A DNA stretch of 64,000 bases. It comes from Cupriavidus taiwanensis. Lineage in GTDB: Bacteria > Pseudomonadota > Gammaproteobacteria > Burkholderiales > Burkholderiaceae. The stretch lies in NCBI RefSeq assembly GCF_900250115.1, contig NZ_LT984804.1:2681301-2745300 (forward strand), read 5' to 3'. The notes beneath the pieces are model-generated. The model saw only the letters and a list, made by a program, of their open reading frames with translations. It ran no database searches and was not told the DNA's origin. The number at the start of each line of letters is the position of its first letter. Position 1 is the stretch's first letter. Positions 53,261 to 63,564 of the stretch are shown here, piece by piece. Made by a program: the position numbers and the translations under genes.

Positions 53261-54319
53261 TCAGGCCGCCGCGCGCAGCGGCAGGTTCTTCTGCCCCGAC
53301 TTGCGGTTGGGGGCCATGCCATTGGCTTGCAGCGTGGCGTCGGCGCTGTCGTACCAGGTGCCGATGCGGTAGATCTCGCGGGCCTCCTTGCCCGAGGCGA
53401 TCTCGCGGCCCAGTTCCTTCGCCACGCGCACGCACTGCTCGATCTGCTGCACCGAGGTCATGCGGTTGCCGTGCTGGTCGATGATGGTGTCCTCGATGCC
53501 GCAGCGCGGATGCAGGCCCATCGCCATCGCCATCATGTTGAACGGCAGCACATTCTTCAGCAGCGACTCGGCGGTCAGCGTGCAGCCGTCCGGGGCGCGG
53601 TGCACGAAGTTGAAGAAGTTGAACGGGTTGGGGCCGTCAAAGCCGCCGCCGATGCCGATCCAGGTCAGGTTCAGCGGACCGGTGTAGACGCCGGCGCGGA
53701 CCAGCCGCTCCAGCGTTTCCAGCGCGTGCATGCCGGTCAGCTGGAAATGCGGCTGGATGCCCGCGGCCTGCAGCCGGCGCAGGTGCTCTTCGACCCAGCC
53801 CGGGCCGGCCGGCACGGTCATCTCGCGGTAGGCGGCCTGGTAGGCCGGGTGCTCCAGCGAAGTCCCCTTCAGGTACTCCGGATAGAGCAGCTCCATGATG
53901 TTCATCTGCGTGGTGTTGATCGCCACGGTCACCTGGTCCGGCTTCGGCTCCAGCTCGGCCAGCATATGGCGGGTGTCGTCCGACAGCCACTTGGCCTCCT
54001 GGCCGTCATCCTCCGGCGCGAACGAGATCGAGCCGCCGACCTGGATGATCATGTCCGGCACCGCGGCGCGCACGCCGGCGATCAGTTCGTTGAACTTGGA
54101 CAGGCGCTTGGAGCCCTTGCCGTCGAGTTCGCGCACGTGCAGGTGCAGCACGGTGGCACCGGCGTTGTAGCAATCCACCGCCTTCTGCACCTGCTCTTCC
54201 ATGGTCACCGGAATGTCTTCCGGGAAGTCCTGCGGCATCCACTCGGGGCCATACGGGGCCACGGTGATCACCACCTTGTCCATGTTCTCGGGGTGCAGGG
54301 AATCGTCGAGGAATTGCAT
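53261..54319 (-). CDS. BKACE: beta-keto acid cleavage enzyme (DUF849)
   Basis: A 352-residue Zn-dependent enzyme of the BKACE family: beta-keto acid plus acetyl-CoA gives acetoacetate and a CoA ester. The TIM-barrel metal motif is ATVLHLHVRELDG, then GGSISFAPED and TWIGIGGGFDGPN; the acetyl-CoA and metal part GLHPRCGIEDTI follows. The 3-keto-5-aminohexanoate and carnitine-derived enzymes belong here; the substrate cannot be told from sequence. GGAG six bases ahead favours the ATG at 54319 over a TTG at 54358. It heads an operon with DUF1289 and a Bug protein, downstream of an AraC-type promoter. Confidence 0.88.
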   Translation of the reverse strand: MQFLDDSLHPENMDKVVITVAPYGPEWMPQDFPEDIPVTMEEQVQKAVDCYNAGATVLHLHVRELDGKGSKRLSKFNELIAGVRAAVPDMIIQVGGSISFAPEDDGQEAKWLSDDTRHMLAELEPKPDQVTVAINTTQMNIMELLYPEYLKGTSLEHPAYQAAYREMTVPAGPGWVEEHLRRLQAAGIQPHFQLTGMHALETLERLVRAGVYTGPLNLTWIGIGGGFDGPNPFNFFNFVHRAPDGCTLTAESLLKNVLPFNMMAMAMGLHPRCGIEDTIIDQHGNRMTSVQQIEQCVRVAKELGREIASGKEAREIYRIGTWYDSADATLQANGMAPNRKSGQKNLPLRAAA

Positions 54320-54346
54320 AAATCGCTCCGGTTGGTTGGTGACTGG

Positions 54347-54409
54347 AGTATCGGTCAACGGACCGCGGCGATTTGACGATCCGGGACAACCGATTTACAT
54401 TTCGGGACA
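54347..54409 (-). promoter_or_regulatory. AraC-type promoter before BKACE
   Basis: Read on the bottom strand: TGTCCCG (54409-54403), 14 bp, TGTCCCG (54388-54382), 29 bp, GATACT (54352-54347) as -10. The two repeats are 21 bp apart. A near copy of this whole arrangement lies before the MFS gene at 58854-58791. Confidence 0.65.
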
Positions 54410-54436
54410 CTCAGGGAAAGCCCGGAAGCCGCTGTC

Positions 54437-55444
54437 ATGTCCTACTACCTGCGCAGTGCCAGCCTGACCAACTACGTCGAAGTCGCGCGTGCGCTGGGGC
54501 TGGATCCGTACCAGCAACTCCGGGCCGCCAGGATCAACCGCTCGGTGCTGCTGGACCCCGACATCCGCATCCCGGCGGCAGCGGTGGGCCGCCTGCTGGA
54601 TGCGTCGGCGCGCGCCGCCGGAGCCGATGATTTCGGCCTGCGGATGGCCGAGCTGCGCGAGTTCTCCAACCTGGGTCCGCTGGCCTTCGTGGTGCGCGAG
54701 GAACCGACGCTGCGCCGCGCGCTGGAGTCGATGGTGCGCTACATGGGCCTGCAGAATGAATCGCTGTCGATGCGCGTCGAGGACAGCGATGACCTGGTGA
54801 TGATCCGGCTGCACGTCCTCAGCGAAGCGCCGGGCACGTTGCGCCAGGCGACCGACCTGGCGGTGGGCGTGATGTTTCGCATGCTGAAGCTGTTCCTGGG
54901 ACCGTCGTGGCGGCCGCGCAGCATCTGCTTCACGCATCCGGCGCCGGCCAGCACCGCGACCTTCGCGCGCGTATTCGGCATGGCCGGGTCGTTCAACCAG
55001 GATTTCGACGGCATCGTCTGCCAGGCCGCGGACCTGGAAGCACCGTTGCCGTCGTATGACCCGGTGATGGCGCAGCAGGTGAAGCAATATCTCGGCACGC
55101 TGCTGGCGCAGTCGACCGCGGCCACCATGCCGGACATGGTGCGCAAGCTGGTCTACGCGCTGCTGCCAACCGGGCTGTGCTCGGTGGAGCGCGTGGCCCA
55201 GCATCTCAGTGTCGACCGCCGCACCGTACACCGGCGCCTCGGGCAGGCGCAGACCACCTACTCCGAGATCCTGGCCGAGGCCCGTGCCGACCTCGTCATC
55301 CGCTACCTGGAAAACCGCGAGCGGCCACTGTCGGAAGTGGCCGCGCTGCTGGGATTTTCGTCGCTGAGCGCGTTCTCGCGCTGGTTCAGCGGGCGTTTCG
55401 GGGGCAGCGTGTCGGCTTGGCGGGGGCAGGTGGGGGATAGTTGA
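54437..55444 (+). CDS. AraC-family transcriptional regulator (Arabinose_bd type)
   Basis: A 335-residue regulator, paralogous to the AraC at 48236. The sensing domain begins SASLTNYVEVARALGLDPYQQLRAARI; later FRMLKLFLGPSWRPRSICFTHPAP. The C-terminal HTH pair has RVAQHLSVDRRTVHRRLGQAQ and EVAALLGFSSLSAFSRWFSGRFGGSVSAWRG. It is divergent from BKACE, and CGGGAC(A/G) repeats occur both here and before the MFS operon, so it likely activates both. The product is the most probable sensor of the cluster's substrate. Confidence 0.9.
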   Translation: MSYYLRSASLTNYVEVARALGLDPYQQLRAARINRSVLLDPDIRIPAAAVGRLLDASARAAGADDFGLRMAELREFSNLGPLAFVVREEPTLRRALESMVRYMGLQNESLSMRVEDSDDLVMIRLHVLSEAPGTLRQATDLAVGVMFRMLKLFLGPSWRPRSICFTHPAPASTATFARVFGMAGSFNQDFDGIVCQAADLEAPLPSYDPVMAQQVKQYLGTLLAQSTAATMPDMVRKLVYALLPTGLCSVERVAQHLSVDRRTVHRRLGQAQTTYSEILAEARADLVIRYLENRERPLSEVAALLGFSSLSAFSRWFSGRFGGSVSAWRGQVGDS

Positions 55445-55447
55445 TTC

Positions 55448-55481
55448 GGCTTGTCGCTACGCGGTAGCGTAGCGACAAGCC
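55448..55481. terminator. Hairpin terminator between AraC and porin genes
   Basis: A perfect 15-bp stem GGCTTGTCGCTACGC / GCGTAGCGACAAGCC with a GGTA loop lies between the convergent genes. No T-run is present, so bidirectional termination is inferred from stem length and position. Confidence 0.6.
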
Positions 55482-55494
55482 CACTGTAGTTCCC

Positions 55495-56658
55495 TCAGAA
55501 CTTATGCCGCATCCCCAACGCCACCCCAACCATGCTGCGTTGCCCGTTGGCCGCGGCATAGCTGTTGCCCAGCGACAGGCTGTTGGCATAGACGGTAGCC
55601 AGCGATTCCAGCATCAGGCCGGCGTTGCGCGCGTAGGCGGTCGACAGGTACACGTCGGTGCGCCGCGAGAACGCATAGTTGGCGACAAAGGCGATCTGCC
55701 ACGGGTTGGCCACCTGCGTATCGCCGAACAGGCTCCTGACATTGTCGTAGTTGTACTCGAGCGTCAGACCCACGGCCGGGGTGACCTGATAGTTGGCGCC
55801 GATCCAGTAATAGTCGTCGCGCTGGATCACCACGTCAGCGGCGTTCTTGTTCTGGCCCCAGCGATAGCCGCCCATGATCTTGGCCGGGCCAAAGGTGTAG
55901 CTGGCGCCCACCACGGCCTTGCGCACGGTGCCGCTGCTGGTGCCGATGGTCGGGTTCCACTGGTCATAGCCGACGGTGGCGCCGAACGGTCCCGCGGCAT
56001 ACGCGAGCGAGGCGCCATAGGCGGTGTCGCGGCGGAACTGTCCGGGCACTTCGCCATTGCCCCCGATCGGCGTGGCAACGCCGACGGTCTGCGGCAGCGC
56101 GAGCCCGACGCCGAACGACCAGTGCGCACGCGCCGTCAGCGGGCCGAACTGGCCGGTGTACTTGACGGTGTTGTCCTCGCGGAAATTGGCGCCCGCCTGC
56201 AGCACCACCGGTTCGTATTGCGTGGCATAGGCAGTGGGCGAGAAATTCGCCAGCGCTTCGAAGATCGACGTGTACTGCCGGCCCAGGCTGAACTGGCCGA
56301 TGCCGGCGCGCTGCACGGCGATAAACGCCTGGCGGCCAAAGAGGCGACCGCTTTGCTGCAGCGTGCCACTGTCCAGGCTGAAGCCGCTTTCCAGCACGAA
56401 CGATGCCTGCCATCCGGCACCCAGGTCCTCCATGCCGCGCAGACCCCAGCGCGAACCGGACAGCCCGCCCGACGCCATGCGGAACACCTTGTCGCCCGGC
56501 CCCGGGTTGAAGCCGTTCGCGGCAACCGGCACGGCGCCGACGCGGTTCACGTATTCGACGTTGACGTCGGCCACGCCATACAGCGTGACGGACGATTGCG
56601 CGGCGGCCGCCAGCGGGCACCCCAGCATCAGGGCCATGACGGTGTTTCTGCTGTTCAT
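55495..56658 (-). CDS. Neisserial-type porin
   Basis: A 387-residue outer-membrane porin (Gram-negative porin family 4/OmpC-like of betaproteobacteria). Signal peptide ends at about residue 20 (AAAAQ); SSVTLYGVADVNVEYVN is the first strand; GSRWGLRGMEDLGAGWQASFVLESGF follows, and the C-terminal residue is Phe (GMRHKF). It would admit small anionic solutes. It is the last gene of the MFS-hydrolase-porin operon, 67 bp after the hydrolase. Confidence 0.92.
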   Translation of the reverse strand: MNSRNTVMALMLGCPLAAAAQSSVTLYGVADVNVEYVNRVGAVPVAANGFNPGPGDKVFRMASGGLSGSRWGLRGMEDLGAGWQASFVLESGFSLDSGTLQQSGRLFGRQAFIAVQRAGIGQFSLGRQYTSIFEALANFSPTAYATQYEPVVLQAGANFREDNTVKYTGQFGPLTARAHWSFGVGLALPQTVGVATPIGGNGEVPGQFRRDTAYGASLAYAAGPFGATVGYDQWNPTIGTSSGTVRKAVVGASYTFGPAKIMGGYRWGQNKNAADVVIQRDDYYWIGANYQVTPAVGLTLEYNYDNVRSLFGDTQVANPWQIAFVANYAFSRRTDVYLSTAYARNAGLMLESLATVYANSLSLGNSYAAANGQRSMVGVALGMRHKF

Positions 56659-56725
56659 CTATCTCCTCCTTGGTTGCCCGGCCTTGGCGGCCGGTTTCTC
56701 TTGTTGTGGCGCGGATGCGGCGAGC

Positions 56726-57319
56726 TCACGCCTGCTGCGCGACCAGTATGTCCAGCTCGGCCAGCAAGGCATGGGCGCGCGGCCAGGGACCGTAGCCGGC
56801 GGCGGGGTTGAGGTGGCCGACATTGCCCAGCTCGACCAGCCGGCTGCCCCAGGCGGCGGCCATCTCGGTGACGCGCGCATGGCTGGCCAGCGGATCGTTG
56901 CGGCTGGCCGCCACCAGGCTCGGGAACGGCAACGGCGCCAGCGGCGTCGGCAGCCAGCCGGCCTGCGCCAGCGCTTGCTGCGTCGGATAACCGTCCGGCA
57001 GCGGCTGGGTGAAGTCCGGCGGCGTCACCAGCAGCGCGCCGCGGATGGGGCGGCGGTGCTGCGCCGCCCAGTGCACGGTGATCATCACGCCGGCGCTGTG
57101 CGCGACCAGCACCACCGGACCGTCGATGTCCGCCAGCGCGGCATCGAGCGCGGCGACACGGGCGGCGCGGCTGAGCTTGTCGTGCTCCAGCGGCGGCACG
57201 CAGCGGGCGTCATGTCCCTGTGCGAGCAGTTCGGCTTGCAGCAGGGTCTGCCAGTGCTCGGCGACGTGGTCGCGCAGGCCCGGCACCATCAGGACAGTGT
57301 GTGTGGATGTAGCAGTCAT
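56726..57319 (-). CDS. RBBP9/YdeN-family alpha/beta hydrolase
   Basis: A 197-residue small serine hydrolase. VLMVPGLRDHVAEHWQTLLQ opens the domain; the nucleophile elbow is AHSAGV with Ser75, the Asp is in AASRNDPLAS and the His in GNVGHLNPAAGYG. YdeN/RBBP9 enzymes hydrolyse short esters or act on small amides. It sits 19 bases after the MFS gene on the same strand, so it may open a lactone or ester taken up by that transporter. Confidence 0.88.
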   Translation of the reverse strand: MTATSTHTVLMVPGLRDHVAEHWQTLLQAELLAQGHDARCVPPLEHDKLSRAARVAALDAALADIDGPVVLVAHSAGVMITVHWAAQHRRPIRGALLVTPPDFTQPLPDGYPTQQALAQAGWLPTPLAPLPFPSLVAASRNDPLASHARVTEMAAAWGSRLVELGNVGHLNPAAGYGPWPRAHALLAELDILVAQQA

Positions 57320-57338
57320 GGTCGGATCGGAAAGGGGG

Positions 57339-58712
57339 TCAGGCGGAAACAGCGCGAGGCAGGGAGTGGCCATCCAGGCGCCGCAGGTCCGCGGCATAGT
57401 GCCGGCGGCCGATGCAGAACAGCAGCGTGGCGGCGGCGCCGGCCAGCGGAATCCATTGCAGCGCGCCGGTCAGGCCGATGCGGTCGGCCAGCACGCCGGT
57501 CAGGAACGGGCCCGGCGCCAGGCCCAGCAGGTTGTTGATCAGCGTCAGCGTGGCAAACGCGGTGGCGTGGATGGCGGGCCGGGTCAGGTTGGCCACCATC
57601 GCGCTGGCGGGGCCGGCGCAGCCACCCACCACCAGCATGCCGGCCCCGATCAGCACCAGCTGGGCCGTGCCGGCAGGCAGCCGGAACGCCGTCATCAGCA
57701 ACACGCAGCAGGCCAGGCTGTAGGCGATGGCCATCTGCCATTTGCGCCCGGGCGCGTGGCGCGCCACGCGGTCGGTCAGCGCGCCGCAGACCACCATGCC
57801 GGCGCCGGCCACCAGCACCAGCAGTGACGCCACCACGCCGGCACGGCCCGTGGCCATGCCGTACTCGCGCGTCAAGAAGCTAGGCAGCCACGCCAGCAGC
57901 GCGGCCATCACCAGCAGTTGCAAGGCGCTGCCGGCACAGGCGCACAGCATCGAGGGCACGGTCAGCAGTTCGCGCACGATCCGGCGCGGCGCCAGCTGGC
58001 GCGCCGCGGCCGCGTCGCCGTTGTCGTCTCCGTTGGCGGCGGCAACGCGCTGCTGCAGCCCGCGCACGCGCCGCTCGCTGATCGTCAGCGCGTAGCAGGC
58101 AACCATCGCCAGCCCGAACGCCGCCATCCCGGCAAAGGCCACGCGCCAGCCGAAGTGTGCGGACAGGATGCCGCCCAGTCCCATGCCCAGCACCGAGCCG
58201 AACGCGCCGCCGGCGATGAACGCGGCGCTGAGGCCGGCGCGCAGGTGGCGCGGAAACACCGACACCACCACCGCGATGCCCACGCTGCCATACGCCGCCT
58301 CGCCGATGCCGACGCACAGCCGCGCCAGGAACATCTGGCCGAAGCTGCCGGCCAGCGCGCAGCCCAGCGTGGCCAGGCTCCACAGCGCCGCCATCAGCAC
58401 CAGGCTGCGCACGCGTCCCCAGCGGTCGGCCAGCAGCGACAGCGGAATCGCCAGCACGCCGACCATCAGCGCCACCACCCCGCCGAGCGCTCCCAGCTCC
58501 GTATCACCGAGTTGCCATTCGGCCTTCAGCAGCGGGAACACGGCATTGAGCACCTGGCGCGACATGTAGTCCGACAGCAGCAGCGCAAAGGTCAGCGCAA
58601 AGACCAGCCACGCATAGCGCGGTCCGGCAGCCGCGGGCGCAGCCGGCGTCGGCGCGGCGGATGCGGCGGATGCGGCCGATGCGGCGGCAGGGGCAAGGCG
58701 GGATGTGGGCAT
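57339..58712 (-). CDS. MFS transporter (ACS/aromatic acid type)
   Basis: A 457-residue MFS permease. Residues 1-30 are an Ala/Pro/Ser tail; helix 1 is YAWLVFALTFALLLSDYMSRQVLN, and DRWGRVRSLVLMAALWSLATLGCALAG is motif A. Twelve helices are visible. The layout suits the anion/aromatic-acid cation symporters. It heads an operon with a hydrolase and a porin, and an AraC-type promoter like that before BKACE lies 79-142 bp upstream. Substrate is unknown but should match the BKACE cluster. Confidence 0.88.
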   Translation of the reverse strand: MPTSRLAPAAASAASAASAAPTPAAPAAAGPRYAWLVFALTFALLLSDYMSRQVLNAVFPLLKAEWQLGDTELGALGGVVALMVGVLAIPLSLLADRWGRVRSLVLMAALWSLATLGCALAGSFGQMFLARLCVGIGEAAYGSVGIAVVVSVFPRHLRAGLSAAFIAGGAFGSVLGMGLGGILSAHFGWRVAFAGMAAFGLAMVACYALTISERRVRGLQQRVAAANGDDNGDAAAARQLAPRRIVRELLTVPSMLCACAGSALQLLVMAALLAWLPSFLTREYGMATGRAGVVASLLVLVAGAGMVVCGALTDRVARHAPGRKWQMAIAYSLACCVLLMTAFRLPAGTAQLVLIGAGMLVVGGCAGPASAMVANLTRPAIHATAFATLTLINNLLGLAPGPFLTGVLADRIGLTGALQWIPLAGAAATLLFCIGRRHYAADLRRLDGHSLPRAVSA

Positions 58713-58790
58713 GGAAGTCTCCGGAAGCCGGCCGGCGGTCGTGGCCGCCGGGTATTCGGTACCCGCGCGAAATGGCGGGCGAGCGCAGCC

Positions 58791-58854
58791 AGTATCTGGC
58801 GATCGGGACCGCGCGGTTTGATATTCCGGGACGTTCGCTTGACAATACGGGACA
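58791..58854 (-). promoter_or_regulatory. AraC-type promoter before the MFS operon
   Basis: Bottom strand: TGTCCCG (58854-58848), 14 bp, CGTCCCG (58833-58827), 30 bp, GATACT (58796-58791). The order, 21-bp repeat spacing and -10 match the BKACE promoter (54409-54347), with many identical bases between the repeats. Binding by the AraC at 54437 is inferred. Confidence 0.65.
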
Positions 58855-58872
58855 GGTGGGGAAAACGCCGAG

Positions 58873-58903
58873 ACAAAAAAAACCGGCACCCTGAGGTGCC
58901 GGT
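58873..58903 (-). terminator. Rho-independent terminator of argG
   Basis: On the bottom strand ACCGGCACC-TCAG-GGTGCCGGT is followed by a run of eight T, starting 38 bases past the argG stop. A strong intrinsic terminator that also shields the MFS operon. Confidence 0.93.
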
Positions 58904-58940
58904 TTCGGGGCTCCCGCCCTCAGGCGGCGCAGCGCGAAGC

Positions 58941-60589
<1,649 letters not shown>

Positions 60590-61753
60590 ATGCTGCATCG
60601 CGCCCTGGAAGGCGTCCGGGTCCTGGATTTGTCGCGCATCCTGGCCGGACCCTGGTGTACCCAGAACCTCGCCGACCTGGGCGCCGAGGTGACCAAGGTC
60701 GAGCACCCCGGGCGCGGCGACGATACCCGCGGCTGGGGGCCGCCCTACCTCGACGCGCCGGCCGGCACCGAAGGCGATCCGCGCCTGTCCGGCTATTTCA
60801 TTTGCTGCAACCGCGGCAAGCGTTCGGTCGCGATCGACTACGGCACGCCCGAAGGCGCGGCGCAGGTGCGCGAGCTGGCGCGCACGGCCGACGTGCTGGT
60901 CGAGAACTACAAGGTCGGCACGCTGCGCCGCTACGGGCTGGACTACGACGCGCTCAAGGCGCTCAACCCGGGCCTGGTCTACCTGTCGATCACCGGCTTC
61001 GGCCAGAGCGGGCCGATGGCGGACAAGCCCGGCTACGACTATGTGTTCCAGGGCATGGGCGGGCTCATGAGCTACACCGGCCAGCCCGACGGCACGCCCG
61101 GCGCCGGCCCGCTGCGCACCGGCGTGGCGGTGGTCGACCTGAGCACCGCCATGTATGCCACCTCCGCGGTGCTGGCCGCGCTGTACCAGCGCCAGGCGAC
61201 CGGCGCGGGCGCGCACCTGGACATCGCGCTTCTTGACGTCGCGGTGGCGATGAATGCCAACCAGGCCGCCAACTACCTGGTCTCGGGCCAGAACCCGCAG
61301 CGCAGCGGCAACGCCCATCCGAACTGCGCGCCGTATGAAGTGTTCCGCTGCGCCGACGGCCACCTGATCCTGGCGATCGGCAACGACAGCCAGTTCGCGC
61401 GCTTCTGCGCCGTGGCCGGCATCGCGGCGCTGGCGCAGGACCCGCGCTACGCCACCAATTCCGCGCGCATCGAACACCTGGACGGGTTGCGCGCGCAGCT
61501 GACCGCGCTCTTCCCCACCCGTACCCGCGCCGCCTGGACCGAGGCCTTCGATGCCGCCCGCGTGCCGTGGGGCCCGATCCACACCATGGACGAAGTCTTC
61601 GCCCATCCGCAGGTACAGCACCGCCGGCTGATGCAGATGGCCGAGCACCCGGTGATGGGCCGCGTGCCGATGGTGCGCAACCCGATGCTGGCCGGCCACG
61701 AGGGCCCGCTGGCAGCGCCACCGCTGCTGGGCGAACACAGCCCGCCGCGCTGA
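60590..61753 (+). CDS. CaiB/BaiF-family (class III) CoA-transferase
   Basis: A 387-residue class III CoA-transferase. RVLDLSRILAGPWCTQNLADLGAEVTKVEHPGRGDDTR marks the N-terminus; VLVENYKVGTLRRYGLDY and GVAVVDLSTAMYA with the catalytic Asp183 follow. Class III enzymes move CoA from succinyl-CoA or similar donors to an acid. It starts an operon with a Bug protein and an enoyl-CoA hydratase. GGAG lies five bases before the ATG. It is a different subgroup from the CoA-transferase at 9761. Confidence 0.9.
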   Translation: MLHRALEGVRVLDLSRILAGPWCTQNLADLGAEVTKVEHPGRGDDTRGWGPPYLDAPAGTEGDPRLSGYFICCNRGKRSVAIDYGTPEGAAQVRELARTADVLVENYKVGTLRRYGLDYDALKALNPGLVYLSITGFGQSGPMADKPGYDYVFQGMGGLMSYTGQPDGTPGAGPLRTGVAVVDLSTAMYATSAVLAALYQRQATGAGAHLDIALLDVAVAMNANQAANYLVSGQNPQRSGNAHPNCAPYEVFRCADGHLILAIGNDSQFARFCAVAGIAALAQDPRYATNSARIEHLDGLRAQLTALFPTRTRAAWTEAFDAARVPWGPIHTMDEVFAHPQVQHRRLMQMAEHPVMGRVPMVRNPMLAGHEGPLAAPPLLGEHSPPR

Positions 61754-61797
61754 CCGCCAGGCCACGACATCCATAACCCTGACCCGGAGACATCCCG

Positions 61798-62757
61798 ATG
61801 AAGCCCGCCCTTTTCGCCATGGCCCTGCTCGGCATCGCCAGCAGCGCGCACGCCGCCTATCCCGAGCGGCCGATCAAGCTGATCGTGCCCTACGCCGCCG
61901 GCGGCACCACCGACATCATCGCCCGCATCGTCGGCACCCGCCTGGGCCCGGTGCTGGGCCAGCCGGTGGTGATCGAGAACCGCCCCGGCGCCGGCGGCGC
62001 GGTCGGCAGCGCCTACGCGGCCAGGCAACCGGCCGACGGCTACACGCTGGTGATGGAGGTCGAGAGCTCGCACGCGGTCAACCCCAACGTCTATCTGAAG
62101 ACCGCCTACGACCCGGTAAAGGATTTCGCGCCGATCAGCAACCTGGCCGACGTGCCCAACGTGCTGGTGGTCAATCCGGCCTTCCCGGCGACGGACCTGG
62201 CGTCGTTCATCAAGCTGCTCAAGGCCAATCCCGGCAAGTATTCGTTCGGCTCGTCGGGCAACGGCGGCCTGAGCCACATGAACGGCGAGCTGTTCATGAA
62301 TGCCACCGGCACGCGCATGCTGCACGTGCCGTACAAGGGCCTGGGCCCGGCGCTCAACGATGCCGTCGCCGGCCAGATCCAGGTGGTGTTCGACAATATC
62401 CCGTCGTCGTCCGGGCTGATCCAGGGCGGCCGCCTCAAGCCGCTGGCGGTGGCCGCAAGGCAGCGCCTGAAGGTGCTGCCCAACGTGCCGACCTATGCCG
62501 AGGCCGGTCTGCCGGCGATGAACAACCCGTCGTGGTTCGGCCTCGGCGCGCCGGCGGGCACGCCCGCCGCCATCCTCGACCAGCTCAACGACGCGGTGCG
62601 CAAGGTGCTGGCCGAGCCCGAGGTGGTCTCCGCCATCGAAAAGCAGGGCGCGATCCCGGCCCCGACCTCGCGCAAGGCCTTCGGCGACCTGATCCGCGGG
62701 CAGAACACGCACTGGCAGCAAGTAGTCGAGGCGATCCATTTCACCAAGCTTCAGTAA
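61798..62757 (+). CDS. Bug/TctC-family TTT substrate-binding protein
   Basis: A 319-residue periplasmic Bug protein with a signal peptide ending SSAHA (about 19). ERPIKLIVPYAAGGTTDIIARIVG, QPVVIENRPGAGGAVGSAYAA and LHVPYKGLGPALNDAVAGQIQVVFDN are typical. It lies between a CoA-transferase and an enoyl-CoA hydratase, so its ligand is probably the acid these two process. No permease genes of a TTT system are near. A CGGAGA SD precedes the ATG. Confidence 0.9.
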   Translation: MKPALFAMALLGIASSAHAAYPERPIKLIVPYAAGGTTDIIARIVGTRLGPVLGQPVVIENRPGAGGAVGSAYAARQPADGYTLVMEVESSHAVNPNVYLKTAYDPVKDFAPISNLADVPNVLVVNPAFPATDLASFIKLLKANPGKYSFGSSGNGGLSHMNGELFMNATGTRMLHVPYKGLGPALNDAVAGQIQVVFDNIPSSSGLIQGGRLKPLAVAARQRLKVLPNVPTYAEAGLPAMNNPSWFGLGAPAGTPAAILDQLNDAVRKVLAEPEVVSAIEKQGAIPAPTSRKAFGDLIRGQNTHWQQVVEAIHFTKLQ

Positions 62758-62772
62758 GCCATCAGGACCAAC

Positions 62773-63549
62773 ATGAGCACACTTCTGCAGGAACCGCACG
62801 CCGGCGTCGAGATCGACGCGCGCGGCATTGCCACCGTCACCATCCGCGAGGCGGGCTCGCTCAATATCCTGAGCACGCCGGTGATCGCCTCGCTCACGCG
62901 CGCGCTCGAAGCGCTGGCCGCCCATGACGCGCTGCGCGTGCTGGTGCTGCGCGGCACCGGCGACAAGGGCTTTATCGGCGGTGCCGACATCAAGGAAATG
63001 GCCGCGCTCGACCGCGCCAGCGCCGAGGCCTTCATCAGCGGCCTGCGCCGCCTGTGCGATGCCGTGCGCCACCTGCCGGTGCCGGTGATCGCGCGCATGC
63101 CGGGCTGGTGCCTGGGCGGCGGGCTGGAACTGGCGCTGGCATGCGACCTGCGCATCGCCGCCGACACCGCGCAACTGGGCATGCCGGAAGTGAAGGTCGG
63201 CATCCCGTCGGTGATCCATGCCGCGCTGATGCCGCGCCTGATCGGCAATGCGCGCACCGCCTGGATGCTGCTGACGGGCGAGATCTCCGACGCGGCCGAG
63301 GCGCTGCAGTGGGGCCTGGTCAGCCGCGTGGTGCCGCTGGCCGAACTGGACCTGGAAGTCGAGCGTGTGGCCGCGCTGCTGGCCGGCTTCGGTCCGGTCG
63401 CGGTGCGCCAGCAGAAGCGCCTACTGCGCGAGTGGGAAGACGCGCCGCTTGAGGTCTCGATCGGCAACAGCGTGACCGAGTTCGGCAGCGCCTTCGACAC
63501 CGGCGAGCCGCAGCAGCACATGGCGGCCTTCCTGAACCGCAAGCGCTGA
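62773..63549 (+). CDS. Enoyl-CoA hydratase/isomerase family protein
   Basis: A 258-residue crotonase-fold enzyme. The oxyanion hole pieces are KGFIGGADIKEM and WCLGGGLELALACDLRIAA; MPEVKVGIPSVIHAALMPRLIG includes the acid/base glutamate region. It hydrates or isomerises an enoyl-CoA made from the CoA-transferase product. The stop is 15 bp from the convergent LysR gene, and the start is 15 bp after the Bug gene. Confidence 0.9.
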   Translation: MSTLLQEPHAGVEIDARGIATVTIREAGSLNILSTPVIASLTRALEALAAHDALRVLVLRGTGDKGFIGGADIKEMAALDRASAEAFISGLRRLCDAVRHLPVPVIARMPGWCLGGGLELALACDLRIAADTAQLGMPEVKVGIPSVIHAALMPRLIGNARTAWMLLTGEISDAAEALQWGLVSRVVPLAELDLEVERVAALLAGFGPVAVRQQKRLLREWEDAPLEVSIGNSVTEFGSAFDTGEPQQHMAAFLNRKR

Positions 63550-63564
63550 AGCGCCGACCGGCAG

